DNA of 64,000 nt from an uncultured Ruminococcus sp. (GCA_902788785.1 CADALT010000001.1:186001-250000); one strand, 5' to 3'; counted from the stretch's first letter, positions 1 to 8,360 are shown. The notes: generated by a model from the sequence alone, not told the origin. Numbers and translations are program-made.

Positions 1-46
1 TCAATACCTGGTAAACGGTGATGACTGGACAATATCAATAAAATAA
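1..46 (+). CDS. C-terminal tail of an unidentified upstream gene (partial)
   Basis: One plus-strand frame is open from the window edge to a TAA at 44-46 and reads QYLVNGDDWTISIK. A strong intrinsic terminator starts five bases later, which is the normal arrangement for the end of a gene. Fourteen residues are too few to name the product. Confidence 0.5.
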   Translation, partial: QYLVNGDDWTISIK

Positions 47-50
47 ATGA

Positions 51-88
51 TACCCGAAAGCAGTATATATCCGCTTTCGGGTATTTTT
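51..88 (+). terminator. Intrinsic terminator
   Basis: An 11-bp perfect stem (51-61 with 73-83, TACCCGAAAGC/GCTTTCGGGTA) is followed by five T's on the plus strand. It ends the gene running in from the left edge. It lies between convergent genes and may weakly stop the minus-strand operon too, though no T-run follows on that strand. Confidence 0.85.
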
Positions 89-95
89 CTACAGC

Positions 96-1241
96 TTATA
101 TCATCACCCAGATCTGGGCTGCGTTTTCGGGCTCGTATGCCAGAGAAGCAAGCTTTCCGCCCTTGGCAGAAAGGAATTTCTCGTAATCACTGTCTTCGGT
201 AGAGATGACAAAATATCTGTTGCCCAGAGCCTCAGCCCTGAACTGTGCAGACTTTCCGTCGATCTTTAAGTAATCATAGCCTTTACAGGATCTGTTTACA
301 TAACCGCCGTCAGCGACCTTCAATCCGAATGTGCCCAACTCGCTGAGCTTGACCTGTATCTTCTGTTCTTTATCCTTGTTTTGCTCATCAAGAACAAGTC
401 CCTTGGGGGTAACGGTAAGATAAAGACCTGTTGCAAGGTTTTTGAAAGTGTACTGTTTGCCGTCCGTCAGGAAGTTGCCCTTATCAGAGGAACAGTCAGC
501 ATGGAATTTAAGCAGTACAGCCATGATATGCTGTTCTGTAACAGGGATAGTCTTGGTGGCTGTATCACCAAAAGCTCTGGGATCGAGGTGGAGTATCGCT
601 CCCACAAAGCTTGATGCATATTTCACCAGCTTATTGAAAGCATCCCCGGGATCGTTTTTCTCGTAATACTTCACAAGTCTCTTATCAAAGCTTTCTGCTT
701 TATAGTTGCCATAAGTATTGTTAACGTGTTTTTCAAAAGCATTATGAACGTTATTAGCTTTATCGCCCACTGCCATGTTTGCAACATGAGGCGTACAGCC
801 CATATCAGCTACAAAATGCAGTGCTCTGCCAAGACAGTTCATGGCTTCGGCAGTCTTTCCACTCTTATAAAGGGAAACAGCCGCTGTGTAATTGGCACGG
901 TAAAGAGTCCTTGCACTGGGGGCAAATTCACCCATTCTGTTGCGGTAAAAGCCCTTGGTCTCGTCAAGTGCTTTACCCTTAGCGTTCATGCAGGAGTAAT
1001 AATGTCTGCCTGAACCCTTGTCTATATCACCGACCTTGTCTGGCTGTATCGTGCCTTCGATGATCGCATCATGCCAGCCCTTATAAAACGCCGCTGTACG
1101 AACTTTTTTCTCCTTATCGAGAAGTTCCAGCGCACATGAAACGATATGCCTGTGTACATCAGAGCTCCACGCATGAGCAGGTCTGATCAAGGCTCTCCCC
1201 AGCTTTGTCACAGCCGAACCTACGGTCTTAATTTTATCCAT
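96..1241 (-). CDS. Zinc-dependent phospholipase C-like protein with a C-terminal beta-trefoil-like region
   Basis: 381 residues from an ATG at 1241 preceded by AGAGGAACGTTAAG; an upstream in-frame start would lie inside the neighbouring gene. The N-terminal half carries the metal-ligand pattern of the bacterial zinc phospholipase C/alpha-toxin fold: HAWSSDVHRH near residues 23-32, GWHDAI and QPDKVGDID, SGRHYY, LGRALHFVADMGCTPHVAN, and HNAFEKH. The last ~120 residues read like a ricin/beta-trefoil carbohydrate-binding module (YTFKNLATGLYL, then AAQIWVMI at the end). Family members hydrolyse phospholipid head groups outside the cell, with the zinc-binding Trp at the mature N-terminus. Here there is no hydrophobic signal peptide before that Trp, so location and activity are uncertain. 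It is the last gene of a four-gene unit, 19 bases after the flavin reductase-like gene. Confidence 0.7.
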   Translation of the reverse strand: MDKIKTVGSAVTKLGRALIRPAHAWSSDVHRHIVSCALELLDKEKKVRTAAFYKGWHDAIIEGTIQPDKVGDIDKGSGRHYYSCMNAKGKALDETKGFYRNRMGEFAPSARTLYRANYTAAVSLYKSGKTAEAMNCLGRALHFVADMGCTPHVANMAVGDKANNVHNAFEKHVNNTYGNYKAESFDKRLVKYYEKNDPGDAFNKLVKYASSFVGAILHLDPRAFGDTATKTIPVTEQHIMAVLLKFHADCSSDKGNFLTDGKQYTFKNLATGLYLTVTPKGLVLDEQNKDKEQKIQVKLSELGTFGLKVADGGYVNRSCKGYDYLKIDGKSAQFRAEALGNRYFVISTEDSDYEKFLSAKGGKLASLAYEPENAAQIWVMI

Positions 1242-1260
1242 CTTAACGTTCCTCTTTCTC

Positions 1261-1851
1261 TCAGCGCTTTTTCGATGTGCGCTTTTTATTTTTCCTGACC
1301 GAATAGCCAAAGCTTCCCAGCTTTTTCCCGAGATCAAAATAATCACCGTGGGCATAGGCTATCAGATCGGCTTTTTCAAGGCAGAGCTTTCCGCTTTCAT
1401 CAAGCAGTTCTCTCGCCGCATTTATCCCGACAATATCCGCAATGAACATATCATGACTGCCCAGAGAAACAACTTCCCTGACCTTGCACTCTATGCTCAC
1501 GGGACATTCACTTATCATTGGCACCGCAACATTCACGCAATCCTCTGTATGAAGTCCGCAATGCTCAAATTTATCATATTTAGCTCCCGAGCGCACACCG
1601 CACCAGTCAACGGCACGCACAAGCTCTTTCGTAGGCAGGTTTATAACGAACTCACCGCTCTGTTTTATAAGCTCATACGAATATCTTTCGGGTCTTACCG
1701 AGATATAAGTCACGGGAGGTCTTGTACAGAGTATGCCTGTCCATGCTACAGTAAGCACATTGACCTTCCCATCATGAGCACAGGTAACAAGCGTAGGCGG
1801 TAAGGGCGAGGTTATAACACTGCCCTTCCAGTGTTCCTTAGTATATATCAT
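1261..1851 (-). CDS. Flavin reductase-like FMN-binding split-barrel protein
   Basis: 196 residues. The N-terminal part matches the flavin reductase-like/flavoredoxin family: TLVTCAHDGKVNVLTVAW, then RPPVTYISVRPERYSYELI, and a GEFVINLP strand that usually packs the flavin. The tail SVRKNKKRTSKKR is strongly basic. Such proteins bind FMN and pass electrons between NAD(P)H or ferredoxin and a partner; substrate cannot be told. The start overlaps the previous gene's stop in an ATGA, so the two are probably translationally coupled. Confidence 0.8.
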   Translation of the reverse strand: MIYTKEHWKGSVITSPLPPTLVTCAHDGKVNVLTVAWTGILCTRPPVTYISVRPERYSYELIKQSGEFVINLPTKELVRAVDWCGVRSGAKYDKFEHCGLHTEDCVNVAVPMISECPVSIECKVREVVSLGSHDMFIADIVGINAARELLDESGKLCLEKADLIAYAHGDYFDLGKKLGSFGYSVRKNKKRTSKKR

Positions 1852-2204
1852 TTCTGCTCCTCCTGAGAAAAGCCGTATACCTTGCGGTAGATGGCATCAT
1901 AATCCTTATATAGCAGCTGCACGGTATTCTCCAGAAAGAAATAGTGCTTTATATAAGGTACAAGCAACACCAAAAGCAGCGCAGCCAGCGGTATCAGGAG
2001 CAGCTTTTCAGTCACAGCTATCACAAGTATCACAGCCACAGTGCACAGAGCAAACAGCACCGTCACGATAAGGTGTATGAGTCTCTCATGCTGAAAATGG
2101 CTGAGCTTTTCTTTATGATAATCCAGCAGCTGATTAAAATCACAGTCTTCATTTTCAATACAGGCTAAAATGTACTTCCTGTATTCAGTCAGGTACTTAG
2201 TCAT
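1848..2204 (-). CDS. Small membrane protein, unknown function
   Basis: 118 residues, not recognised. Two adjacent hydrophobic stretches (about residues 42-65 and 68-85, rich in L, V, I and A) suggest a helical hairpin in the membrane, with a polar N-terminal helix and an acidic/basic tail (FSQEEQK). It overlaps both neighbours by four bases (ATGA at each junction), placing it in a tightly coupled operon with the flavin reductase-like gene and the next small protein. Confidence 0.6.
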   Translation of the reverse strand: MTKYLTEYRKYILACIENEDCDFNQLLDYHKEKLSHFQHERLIHLIVTVLFALCTVAVILVIAVTEKLLLIPLAALLLVLLVPYIKHYFFLENTVQLLYKDYDAIYRKVYGFSQEEQK

Positions 2205-2527
2205 TCTTCCTCCGAAAGGTCTATGGGGATAGCATCTATTATCTCCATATCACGCAGTTTACTGTTTTTTATTCCTGCCACGGAAGCTCTGCGCTTCTCC
2301 TCGGCAGCAACATCTTTAGCAACTGTCATGACCAGAAGTCTGTCAACAGAATTATAGAATTTGCCGATACGCTGAAAGAAGCTCGGCGAGCCCTTTTTAC
2401 GTCTTTTGCCCGGAATGGTAAGAATAGCCAGTGCCGTTGAGATAGCACCTGCCATTATCATCTTTTCAGGCTTTGAGTTAAGCGTGATATTTACTTTTTT
2501 ACTAAGCTCCTTGATATCCATTGACAT
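2201..2527 (-). CDS. Small hypothetical protein, first gene of the unit
   Basis: 108 residues, family not recognised. It begins MSMDIKELSKKVNITLNSKP, has one moderately hydrophobic stretch (MIMAGAISTALAILTIPG) followed by a basic KRRKKG patch, and ends in an acidic tail (DLSEEE). This could be one membrane segment with the positive side inside. An AAAGG-type ribosome site precedes the ATG. A good promoter lies just upstream and the next gene overlaps its stop (ATGA). Confidence 0.55.
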   Translation of the reverse strand: MSMDIKELSKKVNITLNSKPEKMIMAGAISTALAILTIPGKRRKKGSPSFFQRIGKFYNSVDRLLVMTVAKDVAAEEKRRASVAGIKNSKLRDMEIIDAIPIDLSEEE

Positions 2528-2560
2528 TACCTGCCTTTCTCTGAAAACGTTTTACACTTT

Positions 2561-2589
2561 ATTATACACCATTTTTTTAATGATTTCAA
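2561..2589 (-). promoter_or_regulatory. Promoter of the phospholipase-like operon
   Basis: Minus-strand TTGAAA (2589-2584), a 17-base spacer, and TATAAT (2566-2561). It is 34 bases from the ATG at 2527 and follows the upstream gene's terminator. Confidence 0.75.
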
Positions 2590-2615
2590 GTAGTGAAGAT
2601 TAAATAATTTATTTA

Positions 2616-2657
2616 GCAAAAAAACAGAGAACCATTTTATTACAGTTCTCTGTTTTA
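2616..2657 (-). terminator. Intrinsic terminator
   Basis: On the minus strand a stem AAACAGAGAAC/GTTCTCTGTTT is followed by a run of T's. It ends the zinc-ribbon membrane protein gene whose stop codon is at 2668. Confidence 0.8.
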
Positions 2658-2667
2658 GTTATAGTAT

Positions 2668-3483
2668 CTACATAAACTGATGATAGATAAGCTGAGGTGT
2701 ATAGCTTTTGAAATTGCCGTTCTCATCATAATTAACTGTCAGTACCACAGGCTGTTCATCACCGCTGTCATTCTCATACCAATAGCGGTATATATAAGCT
2801 TCACCGTCCTTAGTGAAATCTATGCTGTAATACTTCATATCCAGCTCTTTATCGATAGTTTCCTTTTCTGTTCCGGGATTGAATTTATCGAGGTTTACAT
2901 TATGCTCTTTCTTGACACCTTTGATATCACTTTTTATGCCCTTGAAATTACAGTATCTGACATCGGTGATATGTTTATTGTCATCCAGCTTAAACAGTAT
3001 CGCCCATTCGGGGTAGTTGACACCATCTATGCGAACATCCTTTTCAGCCTCTGCAACATAATCATAATCCACAACAGAAGTCAGACCTTTATAGCCGCTT
3101 TCCTGCTTGATCTTAAAATCCATCTTCTTAGAAGCTATCTCAAAGTCAGCACCTATAAAATCAGAGGCTTTTTTAGCATACTTTTCACCTTTATTTCCCA
3201 TCATACGAAAAACAAGTATAGCAACAAGCACGATAACAGCCACAGATAGCACTGCAATAACGATGAGCTTTATATTGTGAAGGTCTATCTTGAAGCTTTT
3301 GCCTTGACGTTTCTTTTTAGGCTTTTTATTTTGATTGCCGAAGAGCTCATCATCGGGCATCGGTTCTGAATTATTACTGAAAAGTTTCTCTGCCAGCTTG
3401 GTGTCAACAAACAATTCACCTCAGCAAGCAGGACAAATAGCATCATGCTCGCCCACATTATTTCCGCAATTGGGACATTTCAT
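2668..3483 (-). CDS. Zinc-ribbon membrane protein interrupted by an in-frame TGA
   Basis: An ATG at 3483 with a good AAAGGAAG ribosome site opens a zinc ribbon, MKCPNCGNNVGEHDAICPAC, which meets a TGA at 3423-3421. The same frame then continues without another stop as GELFVDTKLAEKLF to 2668. After the ribbon come a basic stretch (KKPKKKRQGKSF), one transmembrane segment (about residues 77-98) and a ~150-residue extracytoplasmic domain of unknown fold. A ribbon, basic linker, one membrane helix and an outside domain is a common Firmicute layout, so this looks like one gene with a nonsense change, probably Gly GGA to TGA. Internal TTG or ATG starts might still express the membrane part. Confidence 0.7.
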
Positions 3484-3538
3484 TCTGTACACTTCCTTTA
3501 TCAGAAAATCAAAATGCTCTATATTTATTATAGTATAC

Positions 3539-3991
3539 TCAGAGCATACGGAGCAATTCTGCTTTGAGAAGCTGCTCGCTGCTGTCATGTAAATAACATT
3601 CATAATCCATAAAAGCGATATCATCATCTGCACCATCAAGCAGATAAAAGAGAGTATTCTCGATTATCTCTATCCACTGCATAAGCTTCATGCGTTCGCT
3701 TGTTTTTATGTTATTATTACTTCCTGTCTGACGGTATGGCATACACCATACTCTCGTAAGATGTATTATACCGGTGATATCATACACCAGATTTTTATCT
3801 ATCTTGTCAGCGGAAAGCTCGTCCTTCAAAAGACGTATGCTCTCCATTATCTGTATAAAATTATCTTCATTCAGTGTTCCACCCGATGGTCTGAGCCGAC
3901 CAACAAAACCATACTCCCATCTTGGGTCGTCAACATTTGTATTACGGCACGAATGGAAAGACAATATTTCCATCGCCTCACTTTTTGTCAT
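3539..3991 (-). CDS. Hypothetical protein, 150 aa
   Basis: Not recognised. A soluble, acidic protein with no signal peptide or membrane segment. Notable stretches are NVDDPRWEYGFVGRLRPSGG near residues 19-38 and GADDDIAFMDYECYL near the C-terminus. The first resembles small contact-inhibition or immunity-type proteins, but nothing in the context supports that. It is separated from the downstream gene by 55 bases. A GGAGG-like site (CCTCC on the plus strand) lies just before the ATG. Confidence 0.6.
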   Translation of the reverse strand: MTKSEAMEILSFHSCRNTNVDDPRWEYGFVGRLRPSGGTLNEDNFIQIMESIRLLKDELSADKIDKNLVYDITGIIHLTRVWCMPYRQTGSNNNIKTSERMKLMQWIEIIENTLFYLLDGADDDIAFMDYECYLHDSSEQLLKAELLRML

Positions 3992-4104
3992 ATTCTGACC
4001 TCCGAAGTTAAAATATAATATTTCAACAAATTGTTACAATGGTCTTAATATTTATATTATAACACAAATTATTCCAAAAGTAAAGATAAAAAAGTAATTA
4101 TAAT

Positions 4105-4142
4105 AAAAACTCACACCGACAATGAAAACGATGTGAGTTTTT
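4105..4142 (-). terminator. Intrinsic terminator
   Basis: Minus-strand stem AAACTCACA/TGTGAGTTT with flanking A and T runs, directly after the stop codon of the cohesin-like gene. Confidence 0.8.
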
Positions 4143-4151
4143 GCAGTTTAA

Positions 4152-5840
4152 TTATGATCTGTGTTTTCTATAAGCAAAAGCCTTGTTATAAATCGTCGCA
4201 AACAGTGAGTACACCATAATAAGTGCAGCACCTATCTGAATTGCAGACAAAGATTTGTTTTCCTTACGGTTACCTGTATTGGGATTAGCCTTAGTATCTT
4301 TTGTAGAAGAATCTGCCTGCTTTTTCTCGGAATCAACTTTATCGTTTATCTGCTTTACATCTCCGTTTGACTTTACAGTTTTGACCTCATTTGTATCATT
4401 AGCTGCCTTTTCTTCATTCGATCCTTTTTGTGGCATTTCAGCTTTTTCATCTGTCTTAGCGTCATTTTTATTATCTGTCTTCTCGATAACTTCTTTCTTT
4501 TCCTGAACAGATGAGGTTTCTTCAGGTTCATCTGATTTTTCGCTTTCGGCAGCTGAACTGTCATTAGTTTCAATGCTTGATGAAAAATCAACAGTTTCCT
4601 GCTCTACAGGTTCTTCTGCGGAAATTGAGGAAGAATCGCCATTATCCTGCACTTCATCCGAAACAGGAAGATCATCGGGTTCAGGAGCAACATTTACGAT
4701 ATCGCTGTTGTATCCGCCAGAAATTATTTTTATGTCATCTATGCTGAACTCTGCACCTTCCTGCATGGAATAAATTTGAACAAAGACCTGATCCCAGCAT
4801 TCCGAAGGCTTAACATTTTCAAAAGTCCATGTATCATTTCCATAATATGTCTGACAGTAGCTGGAATCCCAATTGCCATTATTATTCATCATGCCAATTC
4901 CGCCGTCAACGAAGCCTGTACTGCTGACTCTCACTTCAATATCATATGTTCCCGTATCATCGGTGATATAATCGGAAATATTGAAGCTGTACTGACCATC
5001 CTCGGTTTTAGTGAAAATAGTGTTCTGATTGCTCTCAGAACTGTTCTCAGCTGAATAGGACTGCTTTTCAACATCTTCGATCAATGGTTCATTACTGTCA
5101 CTTGTATCGCCAGAACTTTCATCAGGCGATCCTATAACAACGACCACAGGCTCTTCTGCCGAAGACGTATCTCGTACATTTGAAAAATATTCGTCATCGA
5201 TAAGATCATTTTCATCAGACAAATAGTCGATATTATACCTATCGTATTTTTCATTCAAAAGCTGAGTCGGTATTTTAGCACGAGGTGATATGTCATGCTT
5301 TTCGGGACCGATGACAGTATATTTAGCATCGGAAGTCGGTGCTTTGAATGCAGCATTGATGTAATTATTTCCATCAAAAGCAACATCTGCATCGACATCA
5401 AGCCAATAACCTATCTCACCGACCGCATCATCAAGCACGGTAAAGCTTGCTATGTTTAATCTCGTATCATCTGTTACATTCTCTCCGCTAAGCTCGGCAC
5501 CGACAACTCTCACAATACCTTTTTTCGCATCATAGCTTGATACAACTGAAAAATCACTTTCGTTTATTCTATCGGGGACTATCAGGCTGACCTTTTGGGG
5601 GTCAAAATGCAGATTGAACGAAAATCCTGTCGTGCCAAGATCACCCGGCAACAGATCAACAGAAATATTTATCCTATCGCCTGCGGCTGCATAGTTCTTA
5701 TCAGAAACTATCCTGAACTCATTTACTTGTGCTGCACTGGTTGCTGATGAAGCAATGGAACTGACTGTCAGCAGCGCAGTAGCGGCGGATAGAACAGCTT
5801 TACTTGTCTTTAAATATCTTATTTTACGCTTATTCTTCAT
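4152..5840 (-). CDS. Cohesin-like, wall-anchored surface protein
   Basis: 562 residues from an ATG at 5840 preceded by GGAGTTAT. An upstream in-frame ATG would add 23 residues before the signal peptide and has no better ribosome site. Order: signal peptide (MKNKRKIRYLKTSK, hydrophobic core, ATSAAQ); a cohesin-like beta domain at about 39-180 (AAAGDRINISVDLLPGDLG, FSFNLHFDPQKVSLIV, LNIASFTVLDDAVGEI); a linker; a second beta domain at about 283-373 resembling a carbohydrate-binding module (YSFNISDYITDDTG, WTFENVKPSECWDQVFVQI); a long Ser/Glu/Lys-rich low-complexity stretch; an NPNTG sortase-like motif near residue 520; a membrane helix; a basic tail (YRKHRS). Cohesins bind dockerins, and the divergent neighbour encodes a dockerin enzyme. 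The cohesin assignment rests on pattern, not on a search. Confidence 0.7.
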   Translation of the reverse strand: MKNKRKIRYLKTSKAVLSAATALLTVSSIASSATSAAQVNEFRIVSDKNYAAAGDRINISVDLLPGDLGTTGFSFNLHFDPQKVSLIVPDRINESDFSVVSSYDAKKGIVRVVGAELSGENVTDDTRLNIASFTVLDDAVGEIGYWLDVDADVAFDGNNYINAAFKAPTSDAKYTVIGPEKHDISPRAKIPTQLLNEKYDRYNIDYLSDENDLIDDEYFSNVRDTSSAEEPVVVVIGSPDESSGDTSDSNEPLIEDVEKQSYSAENSSESNQNTIFTKTEDGQYSFNISDYITDDTGTYDIEVRVSSTGFVDGGIGMMNNNGNWDSSYCQTYYGNDTWTFENVKPSECWDQVFVQIYSMQEGAEFSIDDIKIISGGYNSDIVNVAPEPDDLPVSDEVQDNGDSSSISAEEPVEQETVDFSSSIETNDSSAAESEKSDEPEETSSVQEKKEVIEKTDNKNDAKTDEKAEMPQKGSNEEKAANDTNEVKTVKSNGDVKQINDKVDSEKKQADSSTKDTKANPNTGNRKENKSLSAIQIGAALIMVYSLFATIYNKAFAYRKHRS

Positions 5841-6045
5841 ATAACTCCAGCTCCTAAGACCCATCGTATATTTTTCATGCGGGTCAAAACATTTTTCACT
5901 CAAAAACATCCAAAATATTTACATAGGTTAAATTAACTTAAACCAAACAAGATCCCGAAAATTTTCGCAAATTCTTTCAAAAAAATATAAGTACGAATTT
6001 TCGTTCTCAAATCGGTTACAAATTCTGTAATTTTTATCTATATTT

Positions 6046-6064
6046 GGTTACAAACATTGTAACC
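6046..6064. promoter_or_regulatory. Palindrome GGTTACAA-N3-TTGTAACC, candidate operator
   Basis: Perfect 8-base arms around ACA, about 8-26 bases inside the predicted start of the minus-strand transcript. A downstream repressor-type site is plausible; a small RNA hairpin is the alternative. Confidence 0.5.
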
Positions 6065-6078
6065 TTTCGGTATTTAGG

Positions 6079-6108
6079 ATTATAACATACCATATTATTA
6101 TATGTCAA
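6079..6108 (-). promoter_or_regulatory. Promoter of the cohesin-like gene
   Basis: Minus-strand TTGACA (6108-6103), 18-base spacer, TATAAT (6084-6079). It predicts a long leader before the ATG at 5840. Confidence 0.7.
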
Positions 6109-6299
6109 TATCAAAAACGTCGAAATTATTTTAGAATTTTCGTAAAAATCGACGATTTTATTATTAGAGGTATATAGCACCCACAATATGTATGGGCAAA
6201 CCCCGAAAACCCCACAAAATATGCTGTAATCGCTCTGTAACCAAAATAATAATGTAATAATTTGGACTCATTTTGCTAAGTAGACAAAAAAAACACCTA

Positions 6300-6328
6300 T
6301 TGACAAAGAGATTTATTTAATATATAAT
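6300..6328 (+). promoter_or_regulatory. Promoter of the dockerin-bearing glucosaminidase gene
   Basis: TTGACA (6300-6305), 17-base spacer, TATAAT (6323-6328), about 110 bases before the coding region. A GGTTACGAA half-site lies ~25 bases after the predicted start of transcription. Confidence 0.8.
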
Positions 6329-6440
6329 AGTGATAGTCCGTTTGAAGAGTAAAAATGGTTACGAATTTTAAACTCACTCCAGAGTTAATGAGAATAGGTT
6401 AGTTAATCAGATCATGTTTGTTAAATCACCGGAGGTGATC

Positions 6441-8276
6441 GTGTTGATACTTAAGAAGACTGCAGCAGCAGTAATGGCATCTGCTATGATACTTGGTTCT
6501 GCTGCGCCTTATCTTGGCACAGCACTCACAGCATCCGCAGCTGAAAACAGAAGCGGTGTATGTACGTGGGATTATGTTGATGTCAGAAATAACGCCGATC
6601 CCGATGCTAAGTCAACAGGCTGGCTGGATAAAGGCGACAATATAGGCATTACTGAAGAAGAATATGACGAGGATGGAAAACTCTGGTATAAAATCACTTA
6701 TGTTGGCGGCACAGGATATGTTCCTGCTGAGACCATAAGCGAAAGCAGTGTGAATAATACAACGGACTTTGAAAGCTATCTCAGCGAACAGGGCTTCCCT
6801 GAGAGCTACAAGAGATATCTTCGTCAGATGCATGAAGCTCATCCATCTTGGGTCTTCAAAGCACAGAAGCTCGGCATTGACTGGAACAAGGCTGTAATGG
6901 AAGAATCTGTTATAGGCAGAAATCTTGTTCATAAGGATGCTCCCGATTCCTGGAAATCCATGGAAAAAGGTGCTTATGACTTTGATGAAGAAGAGTGGTA
7001 CGAGCTTGATACAGGCTTTGTGGCAGCTTCGCAGGATATCATAAGATACTATCTCGATCCCAGAAATTTCCTGAGCGATAAGTACATATTCATGTTCGAG
7101 AATTTATCTTACGATCCATCGATACAGACCATCGACGGAGTTGAAGCTATCCTCAAGGGTTCATTCATGGACGGATATTACACATGTCCCGATACAGGCG
7201 AGACACTTTCCTATGCACAGACATTTATGGATGCTGCAAAAGAATCTGACGTTTCACCTTATCATCTTGCTTCAAGATGCCGCAACGAGCAGGGCACATA
7301 CGGTGCACCTCAGTCGCTGGGTACAGTTTCGGGATATGAGAATTATTTCAATTTCTTTGATGTACAGGCTTTCGCAACCGCAACACTGACAGCTGGTGAA
7401 ATGGCAGCTCGATATGCAGCTACCGAGGGCGGCGCATATATGCTTCCCTGGACAAACCAGTATAAGTCGATAATCGGCGGTTCGATCTTCCTTGGCAAGG
7501 GTTATATCAATAAGGAGCAGGATACTCTCTATCTCCAGAAGTTCGATATGACTGACGGCGGCAACGGTTATTTTGCTCATCAGTACATGACTTGCGTATT
7601 CGGACAGGCTAATGAAGCATCAGGCATGATAAACGCTTACAGCAGCGAAGTTCTTAACAGTGCTATCGAATTCAAGATACCTGTATATGACAATATGCCT
7701 GAAGAGAATTGTCTGAAACCGGGTGCTACAAGAGACAGCAATGATTATTTGAGCAATCTTTCTGTTTCAGGTACAGAACTCTCCCCTGCTTTTAACAAGT
7801 ACACTCAGGCTTATACAGCACAGACTACAGCTGATTCCATCGTTATAAATGCATCTTCTTTCAGCGGTGATGCTTCTGTAACAGGAATAGGTTCCTATGA
7901 GCTTTCAAACGGAACAAACAGCTTCTCTGTTACTTGTACTTCCGCAGGCGGCACAAGCAGAGTCTACACCATAAACGTTGAAAAAATAAAGACAGAAGAG
8001 CCTAAGCAGAATGTTGAGAAAGAACAGAAAAAATCTGAAGGACCTCAGCAAAGCACAAATAATTCTGACAATGATAAGAAAGAAGTCGTTACTGTCAACT
8101 ATGATCTTAACAGTGACGGTTCGGTAAATGTCACGGATGCAGTCATGATAATCGGCCATATATCCGGCAAAAAAGCATTATCTGCAAATGCTGCCAAGCT
8201 GGCTGACGTTGACTCCAGCGGAGATATAAACATTGCAGATGCAATGAAGATCATAAACTGGATCAAAATGATATAG
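6441..8276 (+). CDS. Secreted dockerin-bearing N-acetylglucosaminidase
   Basis: 611 residues. GGAGGTGA at 6431-6438 favours GTG at 6441 (or TTG at 6444) over the ATG at 6414. Order: signal peptide ending near TASAAE; SH3-type module at about 37-105 (YVDVRNNADPDAK); a bacterial glucosaminidase domain at about 125-425 (HPSWVFKAQKLGIDW, ASRCRNEQGTYGAPQSLG with a candidate catalytic Glu, YFNFFDVQAF); a cadherin-like beta sandwich at about 436-517; a Lys/Glu/Gln linker; a type I dockerin at about 552-611 with two Ca2+ loops, DLNSDGSVNVTDA and DVDSSGDINIADA. It should cut peptidoglycan glycan strands outside the cell, with the dockerin docking it to a cohesin protein. The divergent cohesin-like surface protein is an obvious candidate partner (inference). 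Confidence 0.88.
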   Translation: MLILKKTAAAVMASAMILGSAAPYLGTALTASAAENRSGVCTWDYVDVRNNADPDAKSTGWLDKGDNIGITEEEYDEDGKLWYKITYVGGTGYVPAETISESSVNNTTDFESYLSEQGFPESYKRYLRQMHEAHPSWVFKAQKLGIDWNKAVMEESVIGRNLVHKDAPDSWKSMEKGAYDFDEEEWYELDTGFVAASQDIIRYYLDPRNFLSDKYIFMFENLSYDPSIQTIDGVEAILKGSFMDGYYTCPDTGETLSYAQTFMDAAKESDVSPYHLASRCRNEQGTYGAPQSLGTVSGYENYFNFFDVQAFATATLTAGEMAARYAATEGGAYMLPWTNQYKSIIGGSIFLGKGYINKEQDTLYLQKFDMTDGGNGYFAHQYMTCVFGQANEASGMINAYSSEVLNSAIEFKIPVYDNMPEENCLKPGATRDSNDYLSNLSVSGTELSPAFNKYTQAYTAQTTADSIVINASSFSGDASVTGIGSYELSNGTNSFSVTCTSAGGTSRVYTINVEKIKTEEPKQNVEKEQKKSEGPQQSTNNSDNDKKEVVTVNYDLNSDGSVNVTDAVMIIGHISGKKALSANAAKLADVDSSGDINIADAMKIINWIKMI

Positions 8277-8306
8277 CATTTTGCGAAGTATAGTTTTATA
8301 GAAGCA

Positions 8307-8345
8307 GACCGTCTCGGTACATGATATCGGGACGGTCATTTTTTT
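8307..8345 (+). terminator. Intrinsic terminator
   Basis: Stem GACCGTC/GACGGTC (8307-8313, 8331-8337) followed by seven T's, 30 bases after the glucosaminidase stop codon. Confidence 0.85.
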
Positions 8346-8360
8346 AATTAGAAAAATCAC

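Larger units (their letters stand above)
5841..6440. other. AT-rich divergent intergenic region with repeated GGTTACAA motifs
   Basis: A 600-base non-coding region between divergent genes. It holds one promoter for each direction and several copies of a GGTTACAA/TTGTAACC element: a palindrome at 6046-6064, related copies at 6014-6030 and 6234-6242, and GGTTACGAA near 6357. The minus-strand transcript has a leader of roughly 230 bases. No ORF of merit is present. Confidence 0.6.

Noticed and set aside
3421-3423. Selenocysteine or stop-codon reassignment at the in-frame TGA
   Set aside because: I see no SECIS-like stem-loop with suitable form directly after the codon, and TGA ends several genes here normally. 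A point mutation is simpler.
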